From Gemmatimonadota bacterium (GTDB lineage: Bacteria; Gemmatimonadota; Gemmatimonadetes; Longimicrobiales; Gaopeijiaceae): 64,000 bases of DNA. The notes beneath the pieces were generated by a model that saw only the letters and a program-made list of their open reading frames with translations, had not been told where the DNA came from and did not search any database. The stretch spans positions 26,871 to 90,870 of the forward strand of contig JBBEBG010000028.1 in the NCBI GenBank assembly GCA_040882465.1, read 5' to 3'. Positions 51,963-61,153 of this stretch are shown piece after piece (position 1 is the stretch's first letter; every line of letters starts with the position of its first letter). The position numbers and the translations under genes are program-made.

Positions 51963-52949
51963 ATGATCAAGGCGTTTGTGATCGCTCTGATCCTCGTGGG
52001 TGTCGGGATGGCGCAGCCGAGGGTGGCGGCGGCTCAGAACCTCGACATTCCAGGGGGGCTCGATCTCAACGGCCTCTGGGAACTTACCGAGCACGGCGAA
52101 CGCCAGACTGCCGATCCTGCGATTGTACGAATCACCCATTCCGGGAATAGCGTGTACGCAGAATTTGTTTCCGGCGCCGAGTGCTATGACGGTGGGGCGC
52201 GTCCCGATGCGTTTCTTGCGGAGCTCACGGTGCAGCCCACGATTCCCCCATCCGGCCAGCTCTCATCGCCGGCGATGTGGGTGTGCTCCGGGTCTCGAGA
52301 CATTGTCGACGAATGCGGCGGCGCCATCGCGGCGAGCTACAAGACGACCTTTGAGAATGCTGTCGTCGATCCGAACCGCATCGCAGGGGAACGCGTTACC
52401 CAAGGCGTTTACATCACTCCGCGGGACTCCCAGGTCAGCGACTGCAGACTCGATTCATCGTATGACGGCACGGCCGACTTCTCGCTGCTGCGGCTCACGC
52501 CGTGCGCGTTCGAAGACTCGACGGTCAGGCAGCTCGAACAGGAGCTGTTAGGCATCATCAACAGCACGGTCATTCCGGCGAGTGAAGCCGTCGGCGGCGC
52601 GGTTGCCGCTGCCCAAAGGCGCTTCGGCGACACGTACCACGGCCAGCCGATCACCAGGCTCGAGTATCCATATAGCTACCTGCGCGTCGCGACCGATGAC
52701 GATCTAGTCGTCGCCGAAGCGTTCGCCTCGGCGCTGCCTGATCTCGTCGCCAGGCCTGAGTGGAAGGCGGCATACGACATGGCGGCGGAGATGGGACTCC
52801 TCGAACAGCCCCCGCTCATCGAGGCGCAGGAGATGATCGACCAGATGCTCATGGTCGAGGAGATGGCTGGCGGCGAGACGCGGCGAGTGGTCGAGGCGTT
52901 GGGCGCCGCACGTGCGGCCTATCGGAATTGCCAGCAGGCGCAGCCCTGA
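51963..52949 (+). CDS. Exported Cys-containing protein of unknown function
   Basis: A 328-residue exported protein (signal IKAFVIALILVGVGMAQPRVAAAQ). Residues 28-165 form a beta-rich domain with GLWELTEHGERQ and five Cys spread as in a disulfide-linked fold. Residues 180-328 are helical and end in RAAYRNCQQAQP. The frame is open upstream to 51807, over the previous gene, but the signal peptide and AGGA near 51958 favour ATG 51963. No family recognised. Confidence 0.7.
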   Translation: MIKAFVIALILVGVGMAQPRVAAAQNLDIPGGLDLNGLWELTEHGERQTADPAIVRITHSGNSVYAEFVSGAECYDGGARPDAFLAELTVQPTIPPSGQLSSPAMWVCSGSRDIVDECGGAIAASYKTTFENAVVDPNRIAGERVTQGVYITPRDSQVSDCRLDSSYDGTADFSLLRLTPCAFEDSTVRQLEQELLGIINSTVIPASEAVGGAVAAAQRRFGDTYHGQPITRLEYPYSYLRVATDDDLVVAEAFASALPDLVARPEWKAAYDMAAEMGLLEQPPLIEAQEMIDQMLMVEEMAGGETRRVVEALGAARAAYRNCQQAQP

Positions 52950-53031
52950 GTTGGGGCCGGAGAGACTCGTTGGCTGAGTGGCTGACCCCCGCCGCCAGAA
53001 GCTCGACGGTCGTTGCAGCACCAAAGTACGA

Positions 53032-53988
53032 ATGACCTCACTCCTTCGCCTGGCCCGGAAGTCCCTCCTCCTGTGGTTCGGGGCCGCCTTCCTCGCCGAC
53101 GGCCTGGTATCCCTTTCGATGGGTGTCGTTCGCTCAGATGGAACGGGCACGGCTTTGGCTACCCTCCTGGTCGGAGGCGTCTTCGCCCTCATCGGTGCGT
53201 TTTTCTTCTTCACGAACGCCCATCGCCTCGGGCGCCAGTGGTCCATCCTGAAGACGGGCGACATCGGGCAGGGGACCGTCCTGGCCATCGTGCCGACGAG
53301 CACCACGATCAGCCGCGTTCGCCAGTGAAAGGTTCAGTACTCGTACCGAGATCCGTTGGGAGGCGTCCACACCCGGGCACGGGGCCACCTCACGCCGGAC
53401 GAAGCCCACGCCTTCGCGGTCGGCGACCCGGTGCAGATCCGGGTCAGTCGGGGCCTCGAGGAGAGCGTGCGGGACGTGCCCGAAGCGGCGCCCACCCCAC
53501 TGAACTTGGCGCGACTCGGTCACTGGGCAGGCCGTTGGGCCGCCACCCTGGCGCTCGCGTTTCTCGGAATCGTTCTTGGAGAGATCATCATCCCGATTGC
53601 GGGCCCCGAAGAGCTGATGGACCGCCATGACGTCATGCTCACCAGGGTTACCTGGGGCGTGTGGACTCTCGGGTTCACGCTGTTCATGGGCGCCATCTTC
53701 ACCGCCATGCTCGCTGGCGTGCGTACGCCGTGGAGTCGGCCCGGTGAGGGGTCCTCCCACTACAACCGCTTTTCCATCCAGGAAGCCAAGGATGCCTCCA
53801 GGCGGCGCGCCTGGCGCGACAGTGCCCGGTGGCGGGTCAACTTCGTGGTCATGGCGGGCGTGCCGCTCCTCGCCATCGCGCTCTTCGGTCTTCTCATCGT
53901 GCTCGCCCCCAACGGAATCCGGTTCCTTTGCGGGGCGGCGCTCACCTACTCGATGGCGGCCGCTGGGATCGCTATTGTCCGAGCGTGA
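53032..53988 (+). pseudogene. Decayed DUF3592 membrane protein (paralogue of 55394-56611)
   Basis: Clear but damaged copy of the inverted gene at 55394-56611. The first 30 residues (LLRLARKSLLLWFGAAFLA...SLSMG) and the last 270 align closely, but about 80 residues between them are missing. Then, in frame, TGA at 53326-53328 replaces the Trp codon of the intact copy (RVRQ-stop-KVQY against RVRQWKVQY). Coding sense resumes at once in the same frame through TM helices to GIAIVRA. The internal deletion plus the stop argue for a pseudogene; a UGA read-through protein is possible but not needed. Confidence 0.85.
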
Positions 53989-54092
53989 GTCTTCGAGCTT
54001 CGGATCGTTTCAGCTTGTTCCGGACGTAGTGGGCGCGGCGTGTCACCGCACGACGCGGCCGTTCTCGGTTCCGCCGAAGTCCTGCTGTCGCC

Positions 54093-55148
54093 CTATCGAT
54101 CCGGCGTGATCGTGGCGCCCGCCTCGATCGTCACCGGAATCATGCGGTCTCCGACGCGTACTGTGTACGCTCCCGGGACGACCGACGTCGGTGTGCCGAG
54201 CTGGTTGAATCCGAGCTGCGTCCCAGCCTCGTCGAGGACGTAGTAGAACTCGCTCGCAGCTCCCGGGACGAGGAGCGTGCCCGTTACGATCTCGGTCGTC
54301 TGGTCCGCTTGGACGGTGAGAGGTGTGGCTGTGCCGGAGACCCGGAACTGGTACTCGCCCGGCAAGTACGACGACGCGTCGCCGAGGCGCGCGAATCCGA
54401 GCTGGCTGCCCGCTCCGTCGAGGATGTAGTAGAACTCGTTCGTCGTACCGCTGCCGAGCACGGAGCCCGAGGCGATTTGGACGGTGCCGTCGGCCTCGAC
54501 TGTGAACGCAGACTGGGCGTTGTTCAACTTCGCCACGTAGCTCCCGGGAAGCAGGGACAGCGGCTCCCCGAGCTTCGCGAATGCGAGCTGCGTCGCCTCG
54601 GGATCGTTCACGTAGTAGTACTCGTCCGTCGTGCCTCTGACGACGACGGTTCCCGAGGCCAGGCGTGTCGTGTCGCCCGGGGTCAGCATCGTTCTCGTGC
54701 GAGTGTCGTTCAGCTTCGCGACATAGGTCCCGGGAAAGAGCCACAGCGGCTCGCCCAGCCTTGCGTAGCTGAGCTGCGTGCCGAGCGTGTCCAGCACGTA
54801 GTAGTAGGCGCCGGTGGTGCCAATGACATCGAAGGCAGACGCCACACAGCGGGTGATCCGGCCACTCCGGATGGTGACGGGGTGGCGGGATCCGTTGACA
54901 CGCGCCTCGTAGTCACCGGGCTCGAGCGCCAGTACCGCTTCGCCACTCTCGTAGCCGACCTGGTCGCCCGCCGGGTCGTCCGCGTAGAAGTACGTGTCAT
55001 TGTCCACGGAAACCTGGAGCCCTGATGCTGCGGCCTCCTCGGAGCGGCAGATCGCCTCGGCTGGGTCGGGCGCCTCGCCGGCACAGGCTGAAATCCCCGA
55101 GATCGCCGCCGCGATTCCCGCGATGCCCGTCCGTCGTCGCAGCGCCAT
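54093..55148 (-). CDS. Lipoprotein with five ~60-residue tandem repeats
   Basis: A 351-residue lipoprotein (GIAAAISGISAC, lipobox). The mature protein is built from five tandem repeats of about 60 residues, each with the pattern EYYYVxD..GTQLxFARLGEP..LLPGSYVAKLN followed by VxxDxTxxIASGTxxVxGTT. The pattern recalls PEGA-like beta domains, in which a PGxYxV strand recurs. The first repeat (YFYADDPAGDQVGY) and the last (EFYYVLDEAGTQLGF) are most divergent. It lies between the inverted DUF3592 copies. Function unknown; repeats suggest a surface or wall-binding scaffold. Confidence 0.75.
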   Translation of the reverse strand: MALRRRTGIAGIAAAISGISACAGEAPDPAEAICRSEEAAASGLQVSVDNDTYFYADDPAGDQVGYESGEAVLALEPGDYEARVNGSRHPVTIRSGRITRCVASAFDVIGTTGAYYYVLDTLGTQLSYARLGEPLWLFPGTYVAKLNDTRTRTMLTPGDTTRLASGTVVVRGTTDEYYYVNDPEATQLAFAKLGEPLSLLPGSYVAKLNNAQSAFTVEADGTVQIASGSVLGSGTTNEFYYILDGAGSQLGFARLGDASSYLPGEYQFRVSGTATPLTVQADQTTEIVTGTLLVPGAASEFYYVLDEAGTQLGFNQLGTPTSVVPGAYTVRVGDRMIPVTIEAGATITPDR

Positions 55149-55393
55149 GTCTCGACCTCGTTGAGCGGGACCGCCCAGGGCCTAGAACACCCTCCGAGGC
55201 GGGAATGAAAGATAGGAGATGATCCCAAGGGCCGACAGAGATCGGCGCTGGGGGTCCCCGGTCGACCCGCCCGAGGCTGCTGTCCGTGTTCGGCACCGGC
55301 GGTGCGCCATCGCGGATCCCATTCTCGGGAGAGTGATATAGACGCGTCGGCCCCTGCCCTCGTTGAATTCCTCGCCGACGGCTCCGCCGAAGC

Positions 55394-56611
55394 TCAGGCT
55401 CGAACAATGGCGATCGCAGTTTTCCATATCGCAACCATCAGGGCCGCCCCGCACAGGAACCTGATTCCGTTTGGGGCGATCACGATGAACAGACCGAAGA
55501 GTCCGACGGCGAGGAGCGGAATGCCCGCCATGACCACGAAGTTGACGCGCCACCGGGGGCTGTCCCGCCAGGCGCGCCACCTCCAGGCATTCTTGGCCTC
55601 CCTGATAGAAAACTGGTCGTGATAGGAAGAGCCCTCATCCGGACGACTCCAGGGTGTACGGACGCCCGTGAGAATGGCGGTAACGATGGCACCCATGAAC
55701 ATCGTGAACCCGAGAATCATCACCGCCACTGTGATCCGGGTGAGCACGGCTTCATGGCGGACGATCGAGTCATCAAGGCCCGTTACCGGGATCACGATCT
55801 CGCCAACCAGGATCGCGAGGAACGCGAGCGCCAGAGTGTATGCCCAACGGCCCGCCCAGCGACCGAGTCGCCCCACATCCAGCCGGGTGCGCGGAGCTGG
55901 GGGCACGTCCCACACACTTTCTTCGAAGTGTTCCCGGCTAACCCTGATCCTCACGGAGTCCCCAACCGCGTAAGCATGGGCTTCGTCCGGCGCGAGGTAG
56001 CCGCTCGCCCCAGTGTGGACGCTTCCCAGAGGGTCTCGGTACGTGTATTGAACCTTCCATTGGCGAACTCGGTTGATCGAGGTATTCGTCGGTCCGATAG
56101 CCAGAACCGTTCCCTGCCCGAACTCGCCCGTCCGAAGGATGGACCACTGGCGCCCGAGTCGATAGGCATTCGTGAAGAAGAAGAACCCCCCGATGAGCGC
56201 GAAGACACCTCCCACCAGGAGAGCAGCTAGAGCCGTACCCATCTCATCTGAGCCCACGACGCGGCTGGTGCCCGGGTTGTCCGGCAAGTATGTGATGTCC
56301 AGCGTGCTTCCGGCCTCGAGATGGTCGCCTCCCTCGAGATCGACCGTGTCATTGCCTTCGATCGTTTTCCCCTCGGGCGTATCGAAGTGGTACACGATCG
56401 AGAAGCGGTCGGGGGAACTTCCCTGCTGGGACGCAGGCTCGATGGACCCGGTCAGTACGACCGCCTCCGTGACCCTTCCTTCGTCCCGATAGCGCAGTTC
56501 CTGGATTGCGACCCAGCTCCCCATCGATAGAGATGCGAGGCCGCCGGCCAGGAAGGTGGCCCCGAACCACAGGAGGAGGGACTTTCGGGCCAGGCGAAGG
56601 AGTGCGGTCAT
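55394..56611 (-). CDS. DUF3592 membrane protein
   Basis: A 405-residue membrane protein with two DUF3592 units. A first helix (LLLWFGATFLAGGLASLSM) is followed by a DUF3592 loop (RVTEAVVLTGS, IVYHFDTPEGKTIEGND, STLDITYLPDNP). A pair of helices (ALAALLVGGVFALIGGFFFFT), a second DUF3592 loop (GQGTVLAIGPT, WKVQYTYRDPLGSV, GDSVRIRVSRE) and four C-terminal helices complete it. The family is of unknown function and common in diderms. It is the intact partner of the pseudogene at 53032-53988 in inverted orientation. Confidence 0.85.
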   Translation of the reverse strand: MTALLRLARKSLLLWFGATFLAGGLASLSMGSWVAIQELRYRDEGRVTEAVVLTGSIEPASQQGSSPDRFSIVYHFDTPEGKTIEGNDTVDLEGGDHLEAGSTLDITYLPDNPGTSRVVGSDEMGTALAALLVGGVFALIGGFFFFTNAYRLGRQWSILRTGEFGQGTVLAIGPTNTSINRVRQWKVQYTYRDPLGSVHTGASGYLAPDEAHAYAVGDSVRIRVSREHFEESVWDVPPAPRTRLDVGRLGRWAGRWAYTLALAFLAILVGEIVIPVTGLDDSIVRHEAVLTRITVAVMILGFTMFMGAIVTAILTGVRTPWSRPDEGSSYHDQFSIREAKNAWRWRAWRDSPRWRVNFVVMAGIPLLAVGLFGLFIVIAPNGIRFLCGAALMVAIWKTAIAIVRA

Positions 56612-56651
56612 CCCTTCCGCTGTCGAGGCTAAGTTCACCGTGGGGGTTGGC

Positions 56652-56858
56652 TCATCCACCACCCCTGAAACAAAAGTCCCACCCCAACGCCCAGCGCGCC
56701 ATGAGGCCCAGAATCGCGCCGTAGGCGAGAGGCGACCGGCCGGAGATGCGAACCGAATCTTCTGGGAAGGCAACTTTGAGCCGACCTGAAGAGAGCGTCA
56801 ACTGGAAGGTCCCGAGGAAGAAACCCCATCCCGAACCGCTCAATGCAGCGAAAGTCAC
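56652..56858 (-). CDS. Possible small membrane protein
   Basis: A 68-codon frame with two weak hydrophobic stretches (SGWGFFLGTFQLTL and AYGAILGLMARWALGWDF) separated by RLKVAFPEDSVRISG. It lies just upstream of the DUF3592 gene in the same direction and begins with GTG without a clear ribosome-binding site. No family recognised. Confidence 0.35.
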   Translation of the reverse strand: MTFAALSGSGWGFFLGTFQLTLSSGRLKVAFPEDSVRISGRSPLAYGAILGLMARWALGWDFCFRGGG

Positions 56859-57105
56859 CGAGCATTAGCCTTCACTTACGAAAGGACCCGTGCAGGCGAC
56901 GCCGGACATTGTCCTGTTCGGCATAAGGAAACCGGCCGTCGCACCCGAGGTCACATGGTGCGGCAGGCAGTACGCTCCAGCACCTCTTCCCCTCCCCGTT
57001 CCCACTCCTCCGAGCGGGCCCTCCATCCATTGCCGGCCCACATGCTCCGCCGTACCTTGAATTGCCGGATCGCGTTGGACTTCCCCTCGGTCGGGAGGAC
57101 ACCGT

Positions 57106-59949
57106 ATGGCGCGCACGAACGCGGTCCGGCGGCTCCTCCTCATAAATGTCACGGTGCTCGCATTCTCCGGTTGCACGAACGAGCCCGAACCTCCGACATC
57201 ACTCGACGCGCGGCTTTCGCCGGCATCGCTTTCTCCGAGCACATCGGCGACCCCCGTTCGGCTCAACGAGATCCGACTTTTACCGGTTGATGGTGCGCCG
57301 GCGTTCGTCGAGCTCGTGAACTCCGGCACCGCGGCCGTGGGACTCGACGGAGCGACGCTCAGCACCGACGCCGGCGCCGTCGTGAATCTCCCGCAGAGCA
57401 TCACACTTGAGCCCGGCGCGCTCTTGGTCGTCAGCTTCGACGATCAGTCAGGGAGCGGCGACGGTGTCATGCACGTGCCGGCCGCGGACTTTCCGGCCGG
57501 GGAGTCGGGCGCCGTGCGGCTCGACCTTCCCGACGGCGTCGCCGACGCGGTCGTGTGGGGCCAGCCCGACCTGGCCTCCGTAGACTTGTGTCGTGGCGGC
57601 CGCTGCTCGCCGCCCGCGCCGGGCAGCGTGCTTGCCCGGTTGCCGGAGGTGACGAATGCGTTCGCGCCTGCGGCGTGGGCGCCGTTGGATCCGGCGCGAG
57701 CGACGCCGGGGCAGCCCAATCCGCGGCCGGTGGTTTCCATGTTCGCGGCGTTGCCGGGCATGATCTTCACGGGCCGGCCCCGCTTTTCCTGGTACAGCGT
57801 CCCGGGCGCGGCGAGCTACCGGTTGCAGGTGGGAAGCGGGGACGCCTTCGCGGCCGTGGTGCATGAAGAGCAGATCGAGGGGACGCCCGGCGTGCGGCTC
57901 GAACAGCTCGCTATCCAGGGCCCGGAGCTCCCGCCGGGGAGCTACGTTTGGCGGGTCCAGGCGCTCGGTGGCGGGGGCGAGCCGGCTGAATTTTCTGAGG
58001 CATTACCGTTCCGTGTCGACCCGTCGCGCACGGTTCCCGAGCCGGCTCGCGCGTCGGCCGAGCGTGAGGTCGGCGGGGACGACCAGCAGGGCACCACCGC
58101 CGCGGGAGGATCCCCCACCACCCCGACGAGCGTTCCGGAAGGTTTGCTCAGGGTGCTCGACGTGCCGGTGATCGCGCACGCGAAGGACACGCGAATGCTG
58201 GCGCTCGAGGCCCCCCACGAGAATCCGCTGTGGAGTTGGGATACGCCGGACTTCGCCGGCTATCCTTACTGCGCGCGGGCGGGCGTCGCGATGTTGAACG
58301 CCTTCTACGGCGGCGGGATTTCACAGGACCGGATTGGTTACGAGGTGTTCCGGGATCTCCGCGACGGACCGGAATACGATCTGCCGATCATAGGCATCAC
58401 CGACGATCGCACGACGCGGTACTCGCTGCCGCTCGCGATCGGCACGAGCGGACAATACGAACGGAACCCCTACAACGCCCGAGGCTTTGACCTCAATGCG
58501 TGCGTCGAATACGCGCAAGACCTGGCACTCCAGCAGTGCGCGAGCCAATGCGCCGACCCACAGTCGGAGGAATGCCTCCGCTGCCGCATCGCGCGCGAAC
58601 CGGAAATCCAGTGCCCGGCCGAGATCGCCCACCGATGGGGAATGAACGCCCTCGTCGATATCCAGCGCGAGATCGACGCCGGCCGACCGGTCATCGCCAC
58701 GAATCCCGGCCATCTATTCTTGTTCGTCGGATATCGCTCGCAGGACGGCGATTTTTTCCTTTTCTACCAGGACCAGCACGGAAGACAGGAGATGCAGGCG
58801 GATGCAGCCGGGCTATCTAGGTACCTCTATAGCTATTGGATCGGCCTGGCGCCCGTGGAGGTACGCAGCGATGAGGCCGAGGTTGACAGCGACAGCGACG
58901 GCGACGGCGTCGTTGATTTCGACGAGATCCACCGTTTTCGGACCGACGCGTCAACGGCTGATAGCGACGGTGACGGCATCGGCGACAAGGAGGAGATTCG
59001 CGCCAGCGTTTGGGATCCGCAAAACGGGTATCATCGCTCCGTGGAGCAGTTGACGCCGACCGGGTCTCCTGACGACGCGGCGGCGCGTGCCATGCTCGGC
59101 GGCCGCGACTTCGACCGCGACGGCGTCGCGATGGAGCTCGACGTGGACAGCGACGGCGGCGGCTGTCGCGACGGCGCGGAGGACGAGAATTTCAACGGCC
59201 TCCGCGACGGGAACGAGCGCTACAACTTCGACGGCGGGGACGACGATTGCGACGTCGCATTGGGCGGCCGCATCGAGATGAGCTACGCGTTCGTGCCCGG
59301 CTGGCCGGCGGAGTGCCAGGGAACCGTCGACCTCCGCCTGCGCTTTGCCCTCGAGCCCGACCCGGAGAACGTTACGGATGACTCGCCCGTCGCGCTCGTC
59401 TACGACGCAAGACAGGCCGAGTACGAGATCAGCACCGAGGGGTGCGAGGACATCGTCGACGACGGGTTTCTCGACGAGTTGGGCGTGGCCAACGTCGCCT
59501 GCAGCGCACGCGGGGGGCGCAGATCCGCAGTGATCGCGTTCGGGGAAGAATCGAACAGCTATCTGACGTTTTTTCCGCTCGACCCGGAGTTGGGTCTCCT
59601 TCTGACCGGGGATGCGCTGCTCAATCTGACCGGGGAGTGCGTAAACGTCGACGGACGCGTTTCCGATTTTTCAATTCTCTTCCTCGGGGGCGAGGCCCTC
59701 ACCGTCGGCAGTGGGCTGGACTGCGATCCCGACGCGAGCCGACTTTCCTTCTGTGTTGAGCCCACCGCCTGCAACGTGACGGCAGGAAGTCAACCCTTGG
59801 ATTGCCACACGCGGCCGGATCGCTATGCGGTGCTTCCCTTCCGCGGCTCTCTGACCAAACAAGGGGATATCCGCGAAATGACTAACTCCGCCGACGCCCA
59901 CGTGCGATGGGAGATCTGTAACGGCTGCGGGGATCGCTTCTTCGACTAG
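57106..59949 (+). CDS. Secreted papain-fold (C39-like) peptidase with lamin-tail and Ca-binding repeats
   Basis: A 947-residue lipoprotein (LINVTVLAFSGC). Domains in order: a lamin-tail domain (about residues 47-160: RLNEIRLLPVDGAPAFVELVN), a fibronectin-like strand region (about 220-310) and a C39-like papain fold (about 375-585). The probable nucleophile lies in YPYCARAGVAMLNAFYGGG, the His in NPGHLFLFVGY and an acidic/amide residue in FYQDQH. TSP3-like calcium repeats (DSDSDGDGVVDFDE, DSDGDGIGDKEE, DFDRDGVAMELDVDSDG) cover about 590-720, and a Cys-rich C-terminal part closes the chain. GGAGG lies seven bases before the ATG. An IS element lies directly against its stop codon. Confidence 0.8.
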   Translation: MARTNAVRRLLLINVTVLAFSGCTNEPEPPTSLDARLSPASLSPSTSATPVRLNEIRLLPVDGAPAFVELVNSGTAAVGLDGATLSTDAGAVVNLPQSITLEPGALLVVSFDDQSGSGDGVMHVPAADFPAGESGAVRLDLPDGVADAVVWGQPDLASVDLCRGGRCSPPAPGSVLARLPEVTNAFAPAAWAPLDPARATPGQPNPRPVVSMFAALPGMIFTGRPRFSWYSVPGAASYRLQVGSGDAFAAVVHEEQIEGTPGVRLEQLAIQGPELPPGSYVWRVQALGGGGEPAEFSEALPFRVDPSRTVPEPARASAEREVGGDDQQGTTAAGGSPTTPTSVPEGLLRVLDVPVIAHAKDTRMLALEAPHENPLWSWDTPDFAGYPYCARAGVAMLNAFYGGGISQDRIGYEVFRDLRDGPEYDLPIIGITDDRTTRYSLPLAIGTSGQYERNPYNARGFDLNACVEYAQDLALQQCASQCADPQSEECLRCRIAREPEIQCPAEIAHRWGMNALVDIQREIDAGRPVIATNPGHLFLFVGYRSQDGDFFLFYQDQHGRQEMQADAAGLSRYLYSYWIGLAPVEVRSDEAEVDSDSDGDGVVDFDEIHRFRTDASTADSDGDGIGDKEEIRASVWDPQNGYHRSVEQLTPTGSPDDAAARAMLGGRDFDRDGVAMELDVDSDGGGCRDGAEDENFNGLRDGNERYNFDGGDDDCDVALGGRIEMSYAFVPGWPAECQGTVDLRLRFALEPDPENVTDDSPVALVYDARQAEYEISTEGCEDIVDDGFLDELGVANVACSARGGRRSAVIAFGEESNSYLTFFPLDPELGLLLTGDALLNLTGECVNVDGRVSDFSILFLGGEALTVGSGLDCDPDASRLSFCVEPTACNVTAGSQPLDCHTRPDRYAVLPFRGSLTKQGDIREMTNSADAHVRWEICNGCGDRFFD

Positions 59950-60473
59950 GGCCCGTTCACACTAATGCAGGGCCTCTGCGATGAGTGCGAAATGGGCGTG
60001 AATCCGAGATCCAGCGCCAGCTGGCGCGTTTCGTTGCCCTGGTACGCACGATCCATGATGCGTGCGAGCTGAGTTTCAGCCCGCGGTAGGCGGCGCATCA
60101 GCTCTCGTCCCGCCGGTGCGTCGTGATGCTGGTCCGGTGACAGCGAGAGGGTCACGGCCCTTCTCGCATCCGCGGCAGCCATATGAATTTTGGTGGTCCA
60201 TCCCCCCCGCCAGCGTCCGATGGACCGCGGGCCGTTTTTTTCCGCTCCCGTGCCGTAAGGATGCACCTTCACGATGGTGCTGTCGACGGCCAGGGCCTCG
60301 ACCTTGATGCGGATGATCTCTTCCTCCTGCAGTGCTGTGAACACCCGATCGAGCACGCCGGCATTGGCCCACCGGGTCATCCGTGTGTGGACGATATGCC
60401 AGCGCCCAAATCGTTTCGGCAGACCGCGCCATTTGTACCCTTGTTCGGCCACGGTCAAGATCGCGTTCAGCAC
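59946..60473 (-). pseudogene. IS5-family transposase, internally deleted
   Basis: Residues MLNAILTVAEQGYKWRGLPKRF, TRMTRWANAGVLDRVF, VDSTIVKVHPYG, GGWTTKIHM and IMDRAYQGNETRQLALDLGF identify an IS5-group DDE transposase. The reading then jumps from GFTPIS to a tail that is simply the translated IS end (PCISVNGP), so the C-terminal third with the last catalytic residue is missing. The N-terminus also lacks its usual first 25 residues. The element cannot transpose itself. Confidence 0.85.
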
Positions 60474-60485
60474 GTCCAGGTTCGA
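59949..60485. mobile_element. IS5-like insertion sequence remnant
   Basis: The left end GGCCCGTTCACACTAATGC abuts the stop codon of the secreted peptidase gene and reads as a terminal inverted repeat. The right end is lost: transposase text near 60480 runs straight into a peroxiredoxin fragment. So the IS has lost its middle and right end, and the deletion took the 5' half of the peroxiredoxin gene. Confidence 0.65.
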
Positions 60486-60487
60486 GA

Positions 60488-60808
60488 TACGGGATGCTCC
60501 CGGCGGAAGTGGGGGACAGCTGCGATGGACGGACCGCGGTCGACAACCAGACGGTCCGAAACGTCTACGTCATCGGTCGGGACAAGAAGATCGAGCTCCT
60601 CATCTCGTATCCGATCGGCACCGGTCGGAACTTCGACGAGATTCTCCGCGTCATCGACTCGATGCAGTTCACCGCGAAGCACACGGTGGCAACGCCCGCG
60701 AACTGGAGGGACGGGGATGACATCATCATCCTTCCGGCCGTGCAGGAGGCCGAGGCCAGGGAGCGCTTTCCCAATGGATGGCGGGCGCCCAACCCGTACC
60801 TCCGCTAG
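60488..60808 (+). pseudogene. C-terminal remnant of 1-Cys peroxiredoxin (Prx6-like)
   Basis: About 106 codons matching the C-terminal half of Prx6-type peroxiredoxins: YGMLPAEVGDS, VRNVYVIGRDKK, YPIGTGRNFDEILRVIDS, HTVATPANWRDGDDIIILP and ERFPNGWRAPNPYLR. The N-terminal thioredoxin fold with the peroxidatic Cys is absent, lost at the junction with the IS remnant. Not functional as a peroxidase. The following 60809-61153 shows no gene. Confidence 0.85.
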
Positions 60809-61153
60809 GTCGAGCGGCCGAAGGGTTGAAATCGAGGCCCTTCACCGGGAGCGCCCCTCGCCGTGCCGGGCCCCTCTCCACGGCCCCTCCGGAAGCCCGC
60901 TGTGCGTACCCTTCGTCCTCGAGCCAGGCGTCAACACCGAGTTGAAGGTGGCGCGCGGGTTCAGCATGGGGGGCGCGGCGAGGAGCGGCCACCGCGCTGG
61001 CCCGCCGTGTTCCGGTAGTGACGCGCGATATCGAACATTACCGCCGGTCCCGGGGCTGGAGGTCGTTCCGTTCTGAGGGGCGCCCGGAGCTCGATGATGA
61101 CTTCTCGATCATCCCGATGACAATCAGGCGGGGATCGCGGCAGTGCCGGGGAA

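Noticed and set aside
53326..53328. UGA recoding (selenocysteine or read-through) in the DUF3592 copy
   Set aside because: The paralogue has Trp there, no Cys-like active site is evident, and the copy also carries a large deletion, so a pseudogene is simpler.
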